From a virus: a stretch of 64,000 bases of DNA. The notes under the pieces were generated by a model. It was given only the letters and a program-made list of their open reading frames with translations. It was not told the DNA's origin and ran no database searches. Location of the stretch: positions 126,001 through 190,000 of IMG/VR virus record IMGVR_UViG_3300034104_004745; one strand, written 5' to 3'. Positions 7,111 to 15,919 of this stretch are shown piece by piece. Position numbers and translations under genes: made by a program. Position 1 is the stretch's first letter. Every line of letters starts with the position of its first letter.

Positions 7111-7894
7111 TTTGGATGTCGTTTATATCTGAAATTGTGAAATGCATGTATGGTTGATTGTTTGGTAAATCAAAAAAATCATATTTTTTGGTTTCAAAAT
7201 CATAAATTCCATAACCATGATGTTTAACTGTTTCACCAAAGTTCTGTTGAATCAATGATCCAACCATACTAGCTAAACCACCTCCAGGTAATTTAAATGT
7301 TTGTCTTTTATGAATATCACCACATAGAAGTAGATCTAAACCAACAAAATTCAAACGATCATATCCATCTTCAAATTTAAACCCAAGATCTGTTGACATA
7401 CCTTGAATAGCACCGTGAAATAATCCTACTTTGAATTTACCATCGGCTTTAAAGTCTGGTCTTTCATTATGTTGATACAATGAATAAACAACCCAATCAA
7501 TGTTATCATCTGAATAAACACCTTTATCTTTATAGTAAACAATATTCTTGTTATCTAACAAATCAACGACTGGTGAAATACTATCCAATCTTTGCATATT
7601 ATTTTCTAAGAAGTCATGATTACCTGGTATGATAATCACTTTACCATAACCTGACAACTTATTTAAAAACCAACTGGTTAGCATTAATTGTTCATTCGAA
7701 ATGTTGATTTTTTGGTGAGCAATATCACCAGCAACAACAATACGAATTTCGTCCAATTTAACACCTTCAGATGTCCATTTAATACTATGTTCGCGTATTT
7801 CTTCAATCAACTTTTCAAACTGTTCTTTATACAGCTCGTGTAATTGAATTGTTCTGATATGTAAATCAGCAATATGTACAATTTTCTTTATCAT
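7079..7894 (-). CDS. 47: Recombination endonuclease subunit, Mre11/SbcD-like (gp47)
   Basis: 271 aa calcineurin-like phosphoesterase, partner of gp46. All five metal-binding motifs are present in order: D10-L-H12, GD57 in AGDIAHQ, GNHD at 91-94, H160 in GLFHGAI, and GDIH at 192-195. Length is a little below T4 gp47 (339 aa), with a reduced C-terminal capping region. It processes DNA ends with the ATPase encoded about 840 bases downstream; two small genes separate the pair, whereas in T4 they are nearly adjacent. The start at 7894 is one base after the stop of the nuclease gene. Confidence 0.93.
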   Translation of the reverse strand: MIKKIVHIADLHIRTIQLHELYKEQFEKLIEEIREHSIKWTSEGVKLDEIRIVVAGDIAHQKINISNEQLMLTSWFLNKLSGYGKVIIIPGNHDFLENNMQRLDSISPVVDLLDNKNIVYYKDKGVYSDDNIDWVVYSLYQHNERPDFKADGKFKVGLFHGAIQGMSTDLGFKFEDGYDRLNFVGLDLLLCGDIHKRQTFKLPGGGLASMVGSLIQQNFGETVKHHGYGIYDFETKKYDFFDLPNNQPYMHFTISDINDIQNEKEELVNAG

Positions 7895-7895
7895 T

Positions 7896-8657
7896 TTATG
7901 CGGCTTTTAACATGTCTTCAATTTCTTTACGCATATCAGCACACTTAAAAACTCTATAAGTGTCATTACCTTCAAACAACCAAACAAAATATAAATCGCC
8001 GATTTTTAAATTTGTATTTTTCTCGATAATATATTTGTACAAACTGGTTTGAAGACTATACGTATTAAATTCACACTCATCTAAATGTGAAATCGGTCTT
8101 TTAAATCTATTACCAAAATCACTCTTTGTATGTATAGCTTTGTTTGTTTTCCAATCCCAAATTTGAATTTGATTTGTTTTTTTATTCCAGAACAATTGGT
8201 CAATCATTCCACAAATACCTAATTCTTCATCACCAATAACAAATTCACTTTTTAATGGTATTAAATTTGCTTTACTGTCGTTATAAAAACTATCAAATAG
8301 TTTTACACACTTATCATAAGCTGGTTTAACGATGTCTTCACCAAATCGATTTACCGCGATAGACGGATCATACGGGAATATTTTATTATTCCAGTGGTTC
8401 TCAGCATAATCGTGAACAGCACTACCTTTAATGGTACTGTAATCTCTTTTGTGATCCCATTCTGCTAACACTTCTTCTTTAATCAAGCCGTGTTTGTTTG
8501 CATACTTTTCAGCTTGTGCATTACTGTCAAATTTGTTTTTAAATTTTCCAATAAATGTTGTTGCCGATGTCAAAAGTTTGTCACCAATATAATAATGGTG
8601 TGGTTCATCATGATACTTGATGTGGTCAAACTTGTTTAATTCTAATAGTAAATCCAT
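7896..8657 (-). CDS. PD-(D/E)XK nuclease (RecB/Cas4-like)
   Basis: 253 aa. The RecB-nuclease motif series is visible: His82 in GSAVHDYAENHW, Glu138 in LKSEFVI, Asp153 in GMIDQLFW, Asp168-x-Lys170 in IWDWKTNK, and the QxxxY motif with Gln203 and Tyr207 in YSLQTSLYKY. No four-cysteine Fe-S cluster like that of true Cas4/AddB is seen. A DNA exonuclease or nicking role in replication or recombination is likely, given its position between primase and gp47. Both neighbours are one base away, so the genes are in one operon. Confidence 0.88.
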   Translation of the reverse strand: MDLLLELNKFDHIKYHDEPHHYYIGDKLLTSATTFIGKFKNKFDSNAQAEKYANKHGLIKEEVLAEWDHKRDYSTIKGSAVHDYAENHWNNKIFPYDPSIAVNRFGEDIVKPAYDKCVKLFDSFYNDSKANLIPLKSEFVIGDEELGICGMIDQLFWNKKTNQIQIWDWKTNKAIHTKSDFGNRFKRPISHLDECEFNTYSLQTSLYKYIIEKNTNLKIGDLYFVWLFEGNDTYRVFKCADMRKEIEDMLKAA

Positions 8658-8658
8658 A

Positions 8659-9597
8659 TTAATCTAATTGTATTTTTTCTAAGCCTTGAAAATCACCTTT
8701 TAAATCTGCGATGTCTTTATCCATTGGCATTTTAACAACCCAAACTTTTAAGAACAACTTACCAGTATTTAACTTGTGAAATAATTTTTGTGCGTCTCCC
8801 CAAGCATCACCATCTAAAACAATTACAATTTCTTTTGCGTTTGCATATAATTTAGAGTAAAGAAATTCACCCATAACTTTACCGAGCATTGCAATTGAGT
8901 TGTCAACAAAAATACTATCAAAAGCACCTTCAACCAAATAAACCGTTTTATTCCAATCTATTAATTGTTCGTTAAAGATAATAGTTTCTTTTTGTACATC
9001 TGGGTTTTTGTACTTCATCTTTGTCTTGGTTAAGTAAGATCTAGCAATGAAGTAATTTAATTTACCATTTATGTCATAAGATGGTATAATAATTCTATTA
9101 GCAAACAATCCATCGAATGCAAAACCAATATTATATTTTTTCAACATATCATCAGTTATGTTTCGACTTTTTACATATGAATATGCCTGTCTGTAGTGAT
9201 GTGTTAGTTTCAAACCCATACTAGCGTTTGTAAATGGGATGAATTCTTTAGGAAGTTGAGCAATTTTTGTCACTTTTTGTGTTTGCTCAACATCTTCTGG
9301 GCGCATCAGTTCGTAAAATTGTAACTGTTTTTTTGTCCCATATCTTTTTACAAGTCTGTGTAAATTGCCGTGAGTATCGTGCGTTTCACCACAAGACCAG
9401 CATTTATAAACACCTATTCTGTAATTGATTTCAAGGTTTCCTTTACCGTCTCCTTCATCTAAACCCTTGATTTCGTGGGAACAAACGGGACAATCAAAGG
9501 ATATTTGACCCTTATAGTCGTTGTGCATCTTGTAATTACCTAGAATGTCCTCTAGTAATTCAACAATTTGTTCGAAATCGGTGTTTATTGTAGTCAT
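8659..9597 (-). CDS. DnaG-like DNA primase (gp61 analogue)
   Basis: 312 aa from ATG 9597 (MTTINTDFEQ). Frame-open sequence to 9675 adds a hydrophobic leader over the terminator and is rejected. Zinc-binding domain: CPVC at 36-39 and CWSC at 66-69. TOPRIM domain: Glu223 in VYLVEGAFDS, and Asp262 and Asp264 in VLDGDAWGD. The catalytic-core strand IIIPSYDINGKLNYFIARSY sits between them. It lays RNA primers for the helicase encoded at 40122-41513; the two genes are 30 kb apart here. It is the first gene of the recombination operon and follows a strong terminator. Confidence 0.92.
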   Translation of the reverse strand: MTTINTDFEQIVELLEDILGNYKMHNDYKGQISFDCPVCSHEIKGLDEGDGKGNLEINYRIGVYKCWSCGETHDTHGNLHRLVKRYGTKKQLQFYELMRPEDVEQTQKVTKIAQLPKEFIPFTNASMGLKLTHHYRQAYSYVKSRNITDDMLKKYNIGFAFDGLFANRIIIPSYDINGKLNYFIARSYLTKTKMKYKNPDVQKETIIFNEQLIDWNKTVYLVEGAFDSIFVDNSIAMLGKVMGEFLYSKLYANAKEIVIVLDGDAWGDAQKLFHKLNTGKLFLKVWVVKMPMDKDIADLKGDFQGLEKIQLD

Positions 9598-9633
9598 ATG
9601 GTAAATATAGATAAAAAAAACCATAAAAAAAAA

Positions 9634-9659
9634 TCCCCAGAGACACCACTCTCCGGGGA
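9634..9659 (-). terminator. Intrinsic terminator between the 68 aa gene and primase
   Basis: Stem CCCC-GG-AGAG / CTCTGGGG (two-base bulge), then nine T and a second run of eight T on the minus strand. It closes the adhesin-ruvC unit before the primase operon. Confidence 0.85.
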
Positions 9660-9726
9660 ACCAACCAAAATGCAAATAAATTTACATTCCCGCCTACAAT
9701 ATTAAATATAACACAAAAAAAGTTCT

Positions 9727-9933
9727 TTATGAAATATTAGTTGCCATTTTTTCTTTAGTCTTCTTTTCTTTTACAATACCAATTGGATAATAAGCAACAT
9801 TATCAATTGAAATTGAGCTTATTTTGTTACCTGTATTTTGATTTGTAACATTAATTCTTTTAGTAATACTTGTATCATAGATTACACCTTCTAATACAAC
9901 TTTTCCGTCAGCCATTCTTTTAACTTTTTCCAT
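9727..9933 (-). CDS. Small conserved-looking protein, unknown
   Basis: 68 aa with charged ends (MEKVKRMADGKVV, then EKKTKEKMATNIS) and a central beta-like stretch (VLEGVIYDTSITKRINVT, SSISIDNVAYYPIGIV). No motif or membrane segment. It is four bases downstream of the ruvC-like gene and the last gene before the terminator at 9634-9659, so it is co-transcribed with the resolvase. The coupling argues that it is a real gene. Confidence 0.6.
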   Translation of the reverse strand: MEKVKRMADGKVVLEGVIYDTSITKRINVTNQNTGNKISSISIDNVAYYPIGIVKEKKTKEKMATNIS

Positions 9934-9937
9934 TTTT

Positions 9938-10540
9938 TTAATCGTTTTCTTTTAACATGTTTATATAACCAATAACAGCTGTCGCAGCATCTGCCATATC
10001 ATAGTTCTCTTTTCTTAAATTTCCTGTTTTACCATATAACCAAGTGACTTCAGTACAAACCGCATTAACATGTTCCCATATAACATGTTTCTTATCAATG
10101 TCTTTTGGATAACCACCAAATAAAACATTTTTACCCTTACCATTATCACCAACTAAATCTGGAAATGCGAATTTTCTTGCATTGTATGTTGAAATAAAAG
10201 TAGGTACAATACCTAACACATCATAAACAGCCTTACAAATCATTGTATTATAACGAAGTAGGGTGCCAACAGTGTAAACATTATTAGAGTTTAATAAAGG
10301 CTCTTCAATAATGACTTTAACAATACCAAGATTTTTGTATTCTTCTAATTGTTTTTTGAAGGCATCGGCCTTTTTCATCAATTCCTCTAATTTATCTTCT
10401 GGTTGAGGTTTTACCTTTGGTGAAAAATGAGTTAATTCCAATAATTTTTTACCAGTTAGGTCAAATATAGCCCAACCAATTGTCTTGGTTGAAATATCTA
10501 AACCAAGAATTTTCGATTTGTTTTTGAATTTAAGATCCAT
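9938..10540 (-). CDS. RuvC-like Holliday junction resolvase
   Basis: 200 aa with an RNase H-fold acidic tetrad in RuvC order: Asp15 in ILGLDISTKTIGWAIFD, Glu79/Glu80 in KVIIEEP, then Asp181 and Asp184 in NYDMADAATA. It is similar in layout to RuvC-type resolvases of bacteria, poxviruses and some phages. It would cleave four-way junctions and trim branched replicative DNA before packaging, the role T4 gives to the unrelated endonuclease VII. It stands 40 bases after the 704 aa virion gene. Confidence 0.85.
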   Translation of the reverse strand: MDLKFKNKSKILGLDISTKTIGWAIFDLTGKKLLELTHFSPKVKPQPEDKLEELMKKADAFKKQLEEYKNLGIVKVIIEEPLLNSNNVYTVGTLLRYNTMICKAVYDVLGIVPTFISTYNARKFAFPDLVGDNGKGKNVLFGGYPKDIDKKHVIWEHVNAVCTEVTWLYGKTGNLRKENYDMADAATAVIGYINMLKEND

Positions 10541-10580
10541 AAAACAAATTATAAGGAAAAATAAAATTATTGTAAACCCT

Positions 10581-12695
10581 TTAGAAGTCTATTCTAACAG
10601 AAAACACCTGATTACCTGTTCTTTCTAGTGGTTTTGCCAATTTAGCGCTAACTAGAGGTTCTTTATTTTCATTTAATAAAGCAATCTCTGTTATTCTTTT
10701 TGGTAAACCAGTAACGTAAGTTGGGTTTTGTGTTGTTAAAAACTGAGTCCCTGGTAAATTTACCATGAAGTTCATAACCTCCACATCAGTAGCTCTTGTT
10801 AATTGAACCGCACCAGGAAATGGTTGTGAATCACCAAACTGAGGTAATGTTGGTTGATCTACATTAGGTAATACCCCAAGATATGTTTCAATATCATATG
10901 GTAAAGCTGAATTATACATATCACCAGTTATAACAAATTGATAACCACACATATTTGTTTTAGATATTAAATTACCTACCGTATGTCCGGATATTTGAGA
11001 TGTTAAATCTATTATCTTCCATCCATCAGAAGATGGTTGATTTCCTGTTTGTACAACTTGTACTAATGCGTAGAATTTATTTGCAGTAAATCCTGTGAAA
11101 TATGATGAGTTACTTAAAAATCTGAAATCACCCGTTTCAAATCTAAAACCAATATTTGAATTTGTTGTTCCGGTAATTTCACCATAGTAATTGCAATGCA
11201 TGCCATTTCTATATGTGTCCCCAGTAAATTGGAACATATATGTAACCCAAGCTGTTTGACCTGTTAATACAACCGGATCTAAATCGTAAAACGTTGGTAG
11301 ATCAACAGGTACTGTATTGAATCTTGGTGCTGGTAATGTATATTTTCTATTGCTTTTATATTCTAATACCGCAACTAATTCTTGATCATCAAACACAACA
11401 ATTTTTTTATCAACAAAAACTTTACCTACACGAATACCTTGCTCATCTAATAAGAATCTAAATTTAAGATTGTTTGTGCTTGGCTTAGTGTTCTTTGAAG
11501 ATGATACGTAATAGTCTGTTGTATCCATTACGAACTTTGCACCGATTGTTGTGCCAGTATTTCTATGATAGAAAATAAATGGAATATAAATTTCAAAATG
11601 ATTTACATCTGAAACTAATTCATCTGGATCATATGTGTAATATTCATCAGTTGTACTGCTTCCAATATAATCATCATATTTAAAAAATCTTTCAGGGTCG
11701 TTAACTATATCTCCCAATTCTGAATAATGAATTACAGCAATACATCTTTGGTTTTGAGGTTTTACATCAACTCTTTCACCAAACGAATTTGTATATGATG
11801 TTGGATTAGTAATAGTACCACCTGTTAAATTGGTAAATGTTTGACCTGAATTAGATGTATATCCTAGATATTCTTTTAATGATGCAAATTGAGTACCAGT
11901 ATAACCACTAAGTGTTTCATCTAATGTACCACCACCCACATCCATACCTGCCGGTCTTTGTGTCCATATTGTTTCTAATGTCCATGGATCATGTTGATCT
12001 AAATTATCAACTTGAATAGGTGAACAAACTGGAGAACCTGTTGGTGCATTTGGATATTCTAAACTACATTTATTACAAACAACTTGTGCATACCCAGATT
12101 GTGTAGATAAATTTGGCATTGGTCTATCGAAAGTTAATTCTGTTGCACCAACGTTTGTTATTTTGTATACTAAACTTTGTGAGCCACCGCTAATTACGTA
12201 ATTCTCACTTAAAAATTGATTTTTAAAAACAATAGTTACAAATTCACATTGTGAAAAACCTGTCGCGTTAGGTACTGATAAAATATTAGTACCATCAACC
12301 TCAGATAAAGCTATTTCTTTAACTAAACATTCAACTGTTGTTCCTGTACAAACACTATCATCATATTCTTTATAATTTGTAACAAATCCAGCTGGACCCA
12401 TTGCATTTTTTAAAGTTGTTGTGATAGATTGTTCTATTGCGTTTCCATAATTAATAGTATCATTTGACGCTAAAAGATATGGATACTTAATATGTTGATC
12501 ACCATCCATTGGTGATAGTATTCTTTGTCTAGGTGCTGAGCCTGCCCCAGTAAATCCACTGAAATTATAATCAAATTCAGAATCACCTACCTGAAAATAT
12601 TTTATAACAAAATCACCTTCAGCGATAGATTTTCTACCTTTTCTGGTGATCCTTGCGGATAAAAATTCTGAATTACTACTATCTAAAAAGCTCAT
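10581..12695 (-). CDS. Large virion structural protein (baseplate/fibre associated)
   Basis: 704 aa, beta-rich, with many Gly, Thr and aromatic residues and no membrane segment. The start MSFLDSSNSEFLSARITRKGR, with ARITRKGRKSIAEGDFVIKYFQVGDSEFD just inside it, looks like a conserved attachment domain. The C-terminus (GLPKRITEIALLNENKEPLVSAKLAKPLERT) resembles the ends of tail appendage proteins. Cysteine pairs occur at about 160-240. It is last in the fibre/adhesin series that begins at gp25. No precise family recognised; structural role inferred from context and composition. Confidence 0.65.
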   Translation of the reverse strand: MSFLDSSNSEFLSARITRKGRKSIAEGDFVIKYFQVGDSEFDYNFSGFTGAGSAPRQRILSPMDGDQHIKYPYLLASNDTINYGNAIEQSITTTLKNAMGPAGFVTNYKEYDDSVCTGTTVECLVKEIALSEVDGTNILSVPNATGFSQCEFVTIVFKNQFLSENYVISGGSQSLVYKITNVGATELTFDRPMPNLSTQSGYAQVVCNKCSLEYPNAPTGSPVCSPIQVDNLDQHDPWTLETIWTQRPAGMDVGGGTLDETLSGYTGTQFASLKEYLGYTSNSGQTFTNLTGGTITNPTSYTNSFGERVDVKPQNQRCIAVIHYSELGDIVNDPERFFKYDDYIGSSTTDEYYTYDPDELVSDVNHFEIYIPFIFYHRNTGTTIGAKFVMDTTDYYVSSSKNTKPSTNNLKFRFLLDEQGIRVGKVFVDKKIVVFDDQELVAVLEYKSNRKYTLPAPRFNTVPVDLPTFYDLDPVVLTGQTAWVTYMFQFTGDTYRNGMHCNYYGEITGTTNSNIGFRFETGDFRFLSNSSYFTGFTANKFYALVQVVQTGNQPSSDGWKIIDLTSQISGHTVGNLISKTNMCGYQFVITGDMYNSALPYDIETYLGVLPNVDQPTLPQFGDSQPFPGAVQLTRATDVEVMNFMVNLPGTQFLTTQNPTYVTGLPKRITEIALLNENKEPLVSAKLAKPLERTGNQVFSVRIDF

Positions 12696-12718
12696 TTATA
12701 TTTATTTATTTTAATTTT

Positions 12719-13936
12719 TTATGCTTCAGCCGGCCCACCTGGTCCACCTGTGCAACTATCTGTACCTATGGATATTATAAGACCATTTGAATCTACTCTC
12801 ATGAATTTATATGTTCCACCATCATATAATAAATCCCCATTAGGGTTAGTTGTAGTTGGGGTATTTTGAGCTTGTTGATTTTCAAATTCTGTTATATATG
12901 CCATTCTTGTTACATTACCTAATGACCAAGAACCCTGAACTGTATTTTGTAAATTAGAATCACTGTAAATTGTGGTTACACCAGCCGTTAACATTGTGTC
13001 AGTCGTGTAAAATGGTGAATTAATAAGATAACCTTGTCCACCCGATCCGATACCGTTACAATATGTTGTTGATAAACTACTATCCATCACTTCACCCGCT
13101 CTGTAGTATACGTAAACTGTTGTTGGTGTTACTGTTGGTGTTAACGTCGGTACACCAAGACACTGTATACTTACCTCCCAATAATCGTTCACTTCGTTAG
13201 GTGCTGCTAAAGCCGGCGCTGTTAATGCGTCTATATAATATGTTTTAGTATTATCATACGTGATTGATAATGTTATAGGACCAGTTCCTTCGGTTGGGTA
13301 CCAATAGTCTTGTGAATCATATCCTGAAGAATTACCAAACCATCCTGTACTTTCAAGTACAGTTAACGCTGTTCTAATTGAAATATTATTTGGTCTATCA
13401 TTTGCTGTACAAGTAAAGTTAATTGTTGAGCCATTAGGGACTCCCGTAAAATCTAATTGATTATCAGGGTAGTTATATAAACCTGAACCACTATACTCAC
13501 CCGTTACAGTAGAACTACATCCAGGTAATTGAACTGTTGATGTTGGTGTTGCGGTTAACGTCGGTGTAATGGTTGGTGTTGATGTACCTGTTGGCGTGCT
13601 TGTTGATGTACCTGTTGGTGTTGGTGTTGCACCAATAGTAGACGTTGGTGTTGCTGTACCTGTTGAGGTCGGTGTCGGCGTTGCTCCTGGTAATCCGGTT
13701 ACTGATATACATTGATTGGTACCAGAACAATCACCTCCATCAACTTTAACAAATAAACTAACAGTTCCATCTGGAATCCCAGATAATGTTTTTGGGAAAC
13801 TAGATACTGCTTGTGATGTAGCTAAGCTGGTACAACCACTTCCACAAGAAGATCCTGTACATCCTGATATTGAAACGGTTTGTCCTGTTATCCCATTTCC
13901 TACTGTTCCTAAATTTACTGAAGCGTTAAATGCCAT
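12719..13936 (-). CDS. TPT-linked fibre/adhesin protein, 405 aa
   Basis: Four parts are visible. Residues 1-82 form a Cys-rich beta domain (GCTGSSCGSGCTS). Residues 83-132 are a Thr/Pro/Ser linker built of TPTST-like units. Residues 133-265 are a second domain (PNGSTINFTCTANDRPNNIS...) that could be Ig-like. Residues 270-405 are a C-terminal module ending in CTGGPGG. That module aligns by eye with the end of the 191 aa protein: FYTT...TTIYSDSN against FYST...TTVYDGNQ. It follows an exact TATTTATA box. Probable receptor-binding or virion-decoration protein. Confidence 0.6.
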   Translation of the reverse strand: MAFNASVNLGTVGNGITGQTVSISGCTGSSCGSGCTSLATSQAVSSFPKTLSGIPDGTVSLFVKVDGGDCSGTNQCISVTGLPGATPTPTSTGTATPTSTIGATPTPTGTSTSTPTGTSTPTITPTLTATPTSTVQLPGCSSTVTGEYSGSGLYNYPDNQLDFTGVPNGSTINFTCTANDRPNNISIRTALTVLESTGWFGNSSGYDSQDYWYPTEGTGPITLSITYDNTKTYYIDALTAPALAAPNEVNDYWEVSIQCLGVPTLTPTVTPTTVYVYYRAGEVMDSSLSTTYCNGIGSGGQGYLINSPFYTTDTMLTAGVTTIYSDSNLQNTVQGSWSLGNVTRMAYITEFENQQAQNTPTTTNPNGDLLYDGGTYKFMRVDSNGLIISIGTDSCTGGPGGPAEA

Positions 13937-13940
13937 ATGT

Positions 13941-13948
13941 TATAAATA
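13941..13948 (-). promoter_or_regulatory. TATTTATA box upstream of the 405 aa gene
   Basis: Exact minus-strand TATTTATA four bases before the ATG at 13936. Same octamer and same close spacing as at 3085-3092. Confidence 0.4.
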
Positions 13949-13967
13949 CTTATTTTATTCTTTTTAA

Positions 13968-15197
13968 TTAATTTGGTTGTTCAAATTCAGTACATACAAT
14001 TTGGTTACCTGTACAAGGTCCTACTTGCGCAGTACATGGTGAAAATTCATTTTCTCTACAATAATATGTAACTGATTGGCAATTTGCTTGACAAGCTAGC
14101 AACGTTGTGTATAAACCACCTTCGCCCTCAACTATTTCACACGAACCATTATTACAGTTATATGTGTATATAACTTCCGATGTTGATGTTGATGTTGGTG
14201 TTATTGTTGGTGTTGCTGCCCCACATATACCATAATTTGGTGTTTGTGATGTATAACTATCAATTGATACTGTTTCAGCTACACAACTACCTTGACCACA
14301 ATCGACGACTGAATATGTTGTTATATCAACATAATTTGATAAGCTACCTGCTGTTATCGTTATATCATACGTTTGACCGCCACTTGTACCATAACAATAA
14401 TTAATTGTTCCATTTACTCTAACTGTAACATTAACGGATGAAATCGTAGCTAATGTTGCGGTAACTCTTGTTGTGGTAACATTATATGGGCCTTGACCTA
14501 AACAATTTATTTGTGTATAACTTTCAGATTCGGTCATTGTCACACAACCACTAGTTCCACCTTCTGTTGTGGTTGGTGTTGCCGTTACCGTAGGTGTAAT
14601 TGTCGGTGTCGATGTACCAGTTGGTGTTGAAGTTGTTGTTGGGGTACCAGTACTAGTTGGTGTTACCTCGTCAGTACTTGTTGGCGTCGCAGTACTTGTT
14701 GGTGTTGGTGTTACCCCATCAGTACTTGTTGGCGTCGCTGTACTAGTTGGTGTCGCTGTACTAGTTGATGTACCTGTTGGTGTAGGTGTTGGTGTAGATG
14801 TTATAACTTGATCACTAACAGCCGATCCACCACTAAATCTACAATCAACATAACTAGACGTACCACCAGTAAATAAGCAACAGTTTATGCAATTATCATA
14901 AATTTCTTCATGATTTGTGAAGATATTTTCTATCACATAACCTCCAGTAACTGTATCTAAAATTTTAAACCAATATTGTGTGCTATATTGTGCATTAGTA
15001 AAAACAATTGGTGTTGTATTGTAATATGAACCATCAGAACTTGCTTGATATGTCCCATTTGGTAATGTAGATCCCACAGAATATTGCGTATAACCTGTTG
15101 TAACAAAAGGTTCATTACCTGCTGTGGCCCCAATTTTAAAATACAATTTAAATGGGTTTGTAGAAACAATACCTTTTAATTTTAGATTTAATCCCAT
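13968..15197 (-). CDS. TPT-linked Cys-rich fibre/adhesin protein, 409 aa
   Basis: Residues 1-126 form an N-terminal beta domain with a Cys cluster (YDNCINCCLF). Residues 127-210 are TPTST repeats. Residues 211-325 form a domain with Cys-Gly pairs (CLGQGPYNVTTTRV, CYGTSGGQTYDITI). The end carries a short Cys motif, C-NNGSC-EIVEGEGG-LYTTLLACQANC split here, of the CxxGxC...YxTLxxCQxxC kind seen in marine viral proteins. The second half closes with CRENEFSPC and CTGNQIVC. Disulphides are possible only after release from the cytoplasm. Likely a virion surface protein; family unknown. Confidence 0.6.
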   Translation of the reverse strand: MGLNLKLKGIVSTNPFKLYFKIGATAGNEPFVTTGYTQYSVGSTLPNGTYQASSDGSYYNTTPIVFTNAQYSTQYWFKILDTVTGGYVIENIFTNHEEIYDNCINCCLFTGGTSSYVDCRFSGGSAVSDQVITSTPTPTPTGTSTSTATPTSTATPTSTDGVTPTPTSTATPTSTDEVTPTSTGTPTTTSTPTGTSTPTITPTVTATPTTTEGGTSGCVTMTESESYTQINCLGQGPYNVTTTRVTATLATISSVNVTVRVNGTINYCYGTSGGQTYDITITAGSLSNYVDITTYSVVDCGQGSCVAETVSIDSYTSQTPNYGICGAATPTITPTSTSTSEVIYTYNCNNGSCEIVEGEGGLYTTLLACQANCQSVTYYCRENEFSPCTAQVGPCTGNQIVCTEFEQPN

Positions 15198-15201
15198 ACT
15201 A

Positions 15202-15209
15202 CATAAATA
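15202..15209 (-). promoter_or_regulatory. TATTTATG box upstream of the 409 aa gene
   Basis: Minus-strand TATTTATG (7 of 8 to TATTTATA), four bases before the ATG at 15197 and downstream of a terminator, so a new start is expected here. Confidence 0.35.
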
Positions 15210-15245
15210 TAATATCCTTTTTTTTATTAAAAATAAACCATTAAA

Positions 15246-15269
15246 AAACCCCTTTCTATGAAGGGGTTT
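15246..15269 (-). terminator. Intrinsic terminator after the 191 aa gene
   Basis: Stem AAACCCCTT / AAGGGGTTT with a 6-base loop, extended by a T run on the minus strand. It lies about 30 bases after the stop at 15298. Confidence 0.85.
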
Positions 15270-15297
15270 AATTTAATTTATTTTAAAATGTTTTATT

Positions 15298-15873
15298 TTA
15301 TGCTATTGCTCCACCTCCACTACAATTTGAGATATATTGGACATCAGTTACTTCTCCGAAATTGTTAACTTTGATAACTTGATATGGTGGATTATTGGTA
15401 TTATATGTGTCGTCAGAAGAAACAGCATAATATCCATCACCCCCTACCCAAGGGTCTTGGTTACCATCATATACTGTAGTGCCTAACATACCTGAAATTG
15501 TCGTTGAGGTACTATAGAATAATGCGCTCGTTATTTGGTTTTGACCACAATGACCGTCAGCTGTTATTGAGCCGTTACTACGGAAAAATCCATATAATGG
15601 TGGTGTTGTTGTACTGGAAGTAGGTGTTGGTGTCGGAGATGGGTATGCTTGCCATTGTTGTGTTGTTGTACAAACACCAGTACTAGCAATTGTACCACCT
15701 GTTGTCATATCGCTTACACCAGTTATTGTATGCCCAGTTAATAATTGGGTTTTTGTCACACCTGTTGCTAATTGTGTGGTAACATTACCACTAGTGGTTC
15801 CTGATATGTTAAAGGGACCCGCCACATATGTTGCGCCTGAGTATTGATTTTGTAATGTGAAAGTAACTACCAT
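15298..15873 (-). CDS. Short TPT-linked fibre protein, 191 aa
   Basis: Residues 1-75 form a beta-rich N-terminal domain (FTLQNQYSGATYVAGPFNIS). Residues 76-95 are a very short Pro/Thr linker (PSPTPTPTSS). Residues 96-191 make a C-terminal module (LYGFFRSNG...FYSTSTTISGMLGTTVYDGN...GEVTDVQYISNC) ending in CSGGGAIA. This end matches that of the 405 aa protein, so the two share an interchangeable tip. It has a TATTTATA box upstream and a terminator downstream, so it can be its own unit. Confidence 0.6.
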   Translation of the reverse strand: MVVTFTLQNQYSGATYVAGPFNISGTTSGNVTTQLATGVTKTQLLTGHTITGVSDMTTGGTIASTGVCTTTQQWQAYPSPTPTPTSSTTTPPLYGFFRSNGSITADGHCGQNQITSALFYSTSTTISGMLGTTVYDGNQDPWVGGDGYYAVSSDDTYNTNNPPYQVIKVNNFGEVTDVQYISNCSGGGAIA

Positions 15874-15889
15874 TGTTTTTTCTTTTTAA

Positions 15890-15897
15890 TATAAATA
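15890..15897 (-). promoter_or_regulatory. TATTTATA box upstream of the 191 aa gene
   Basis: Exact minus-strand TATTTATA, 16 bases before the ATG at 15873, followed by an A-rich leader (TTAAAAAGAAAAAACA) typical of Bacteroidetes initiation regions. Confidence 0.4.
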
Positions 15898-15919
15898 TCT
15901 GTTTATTTTAATTTATTTT

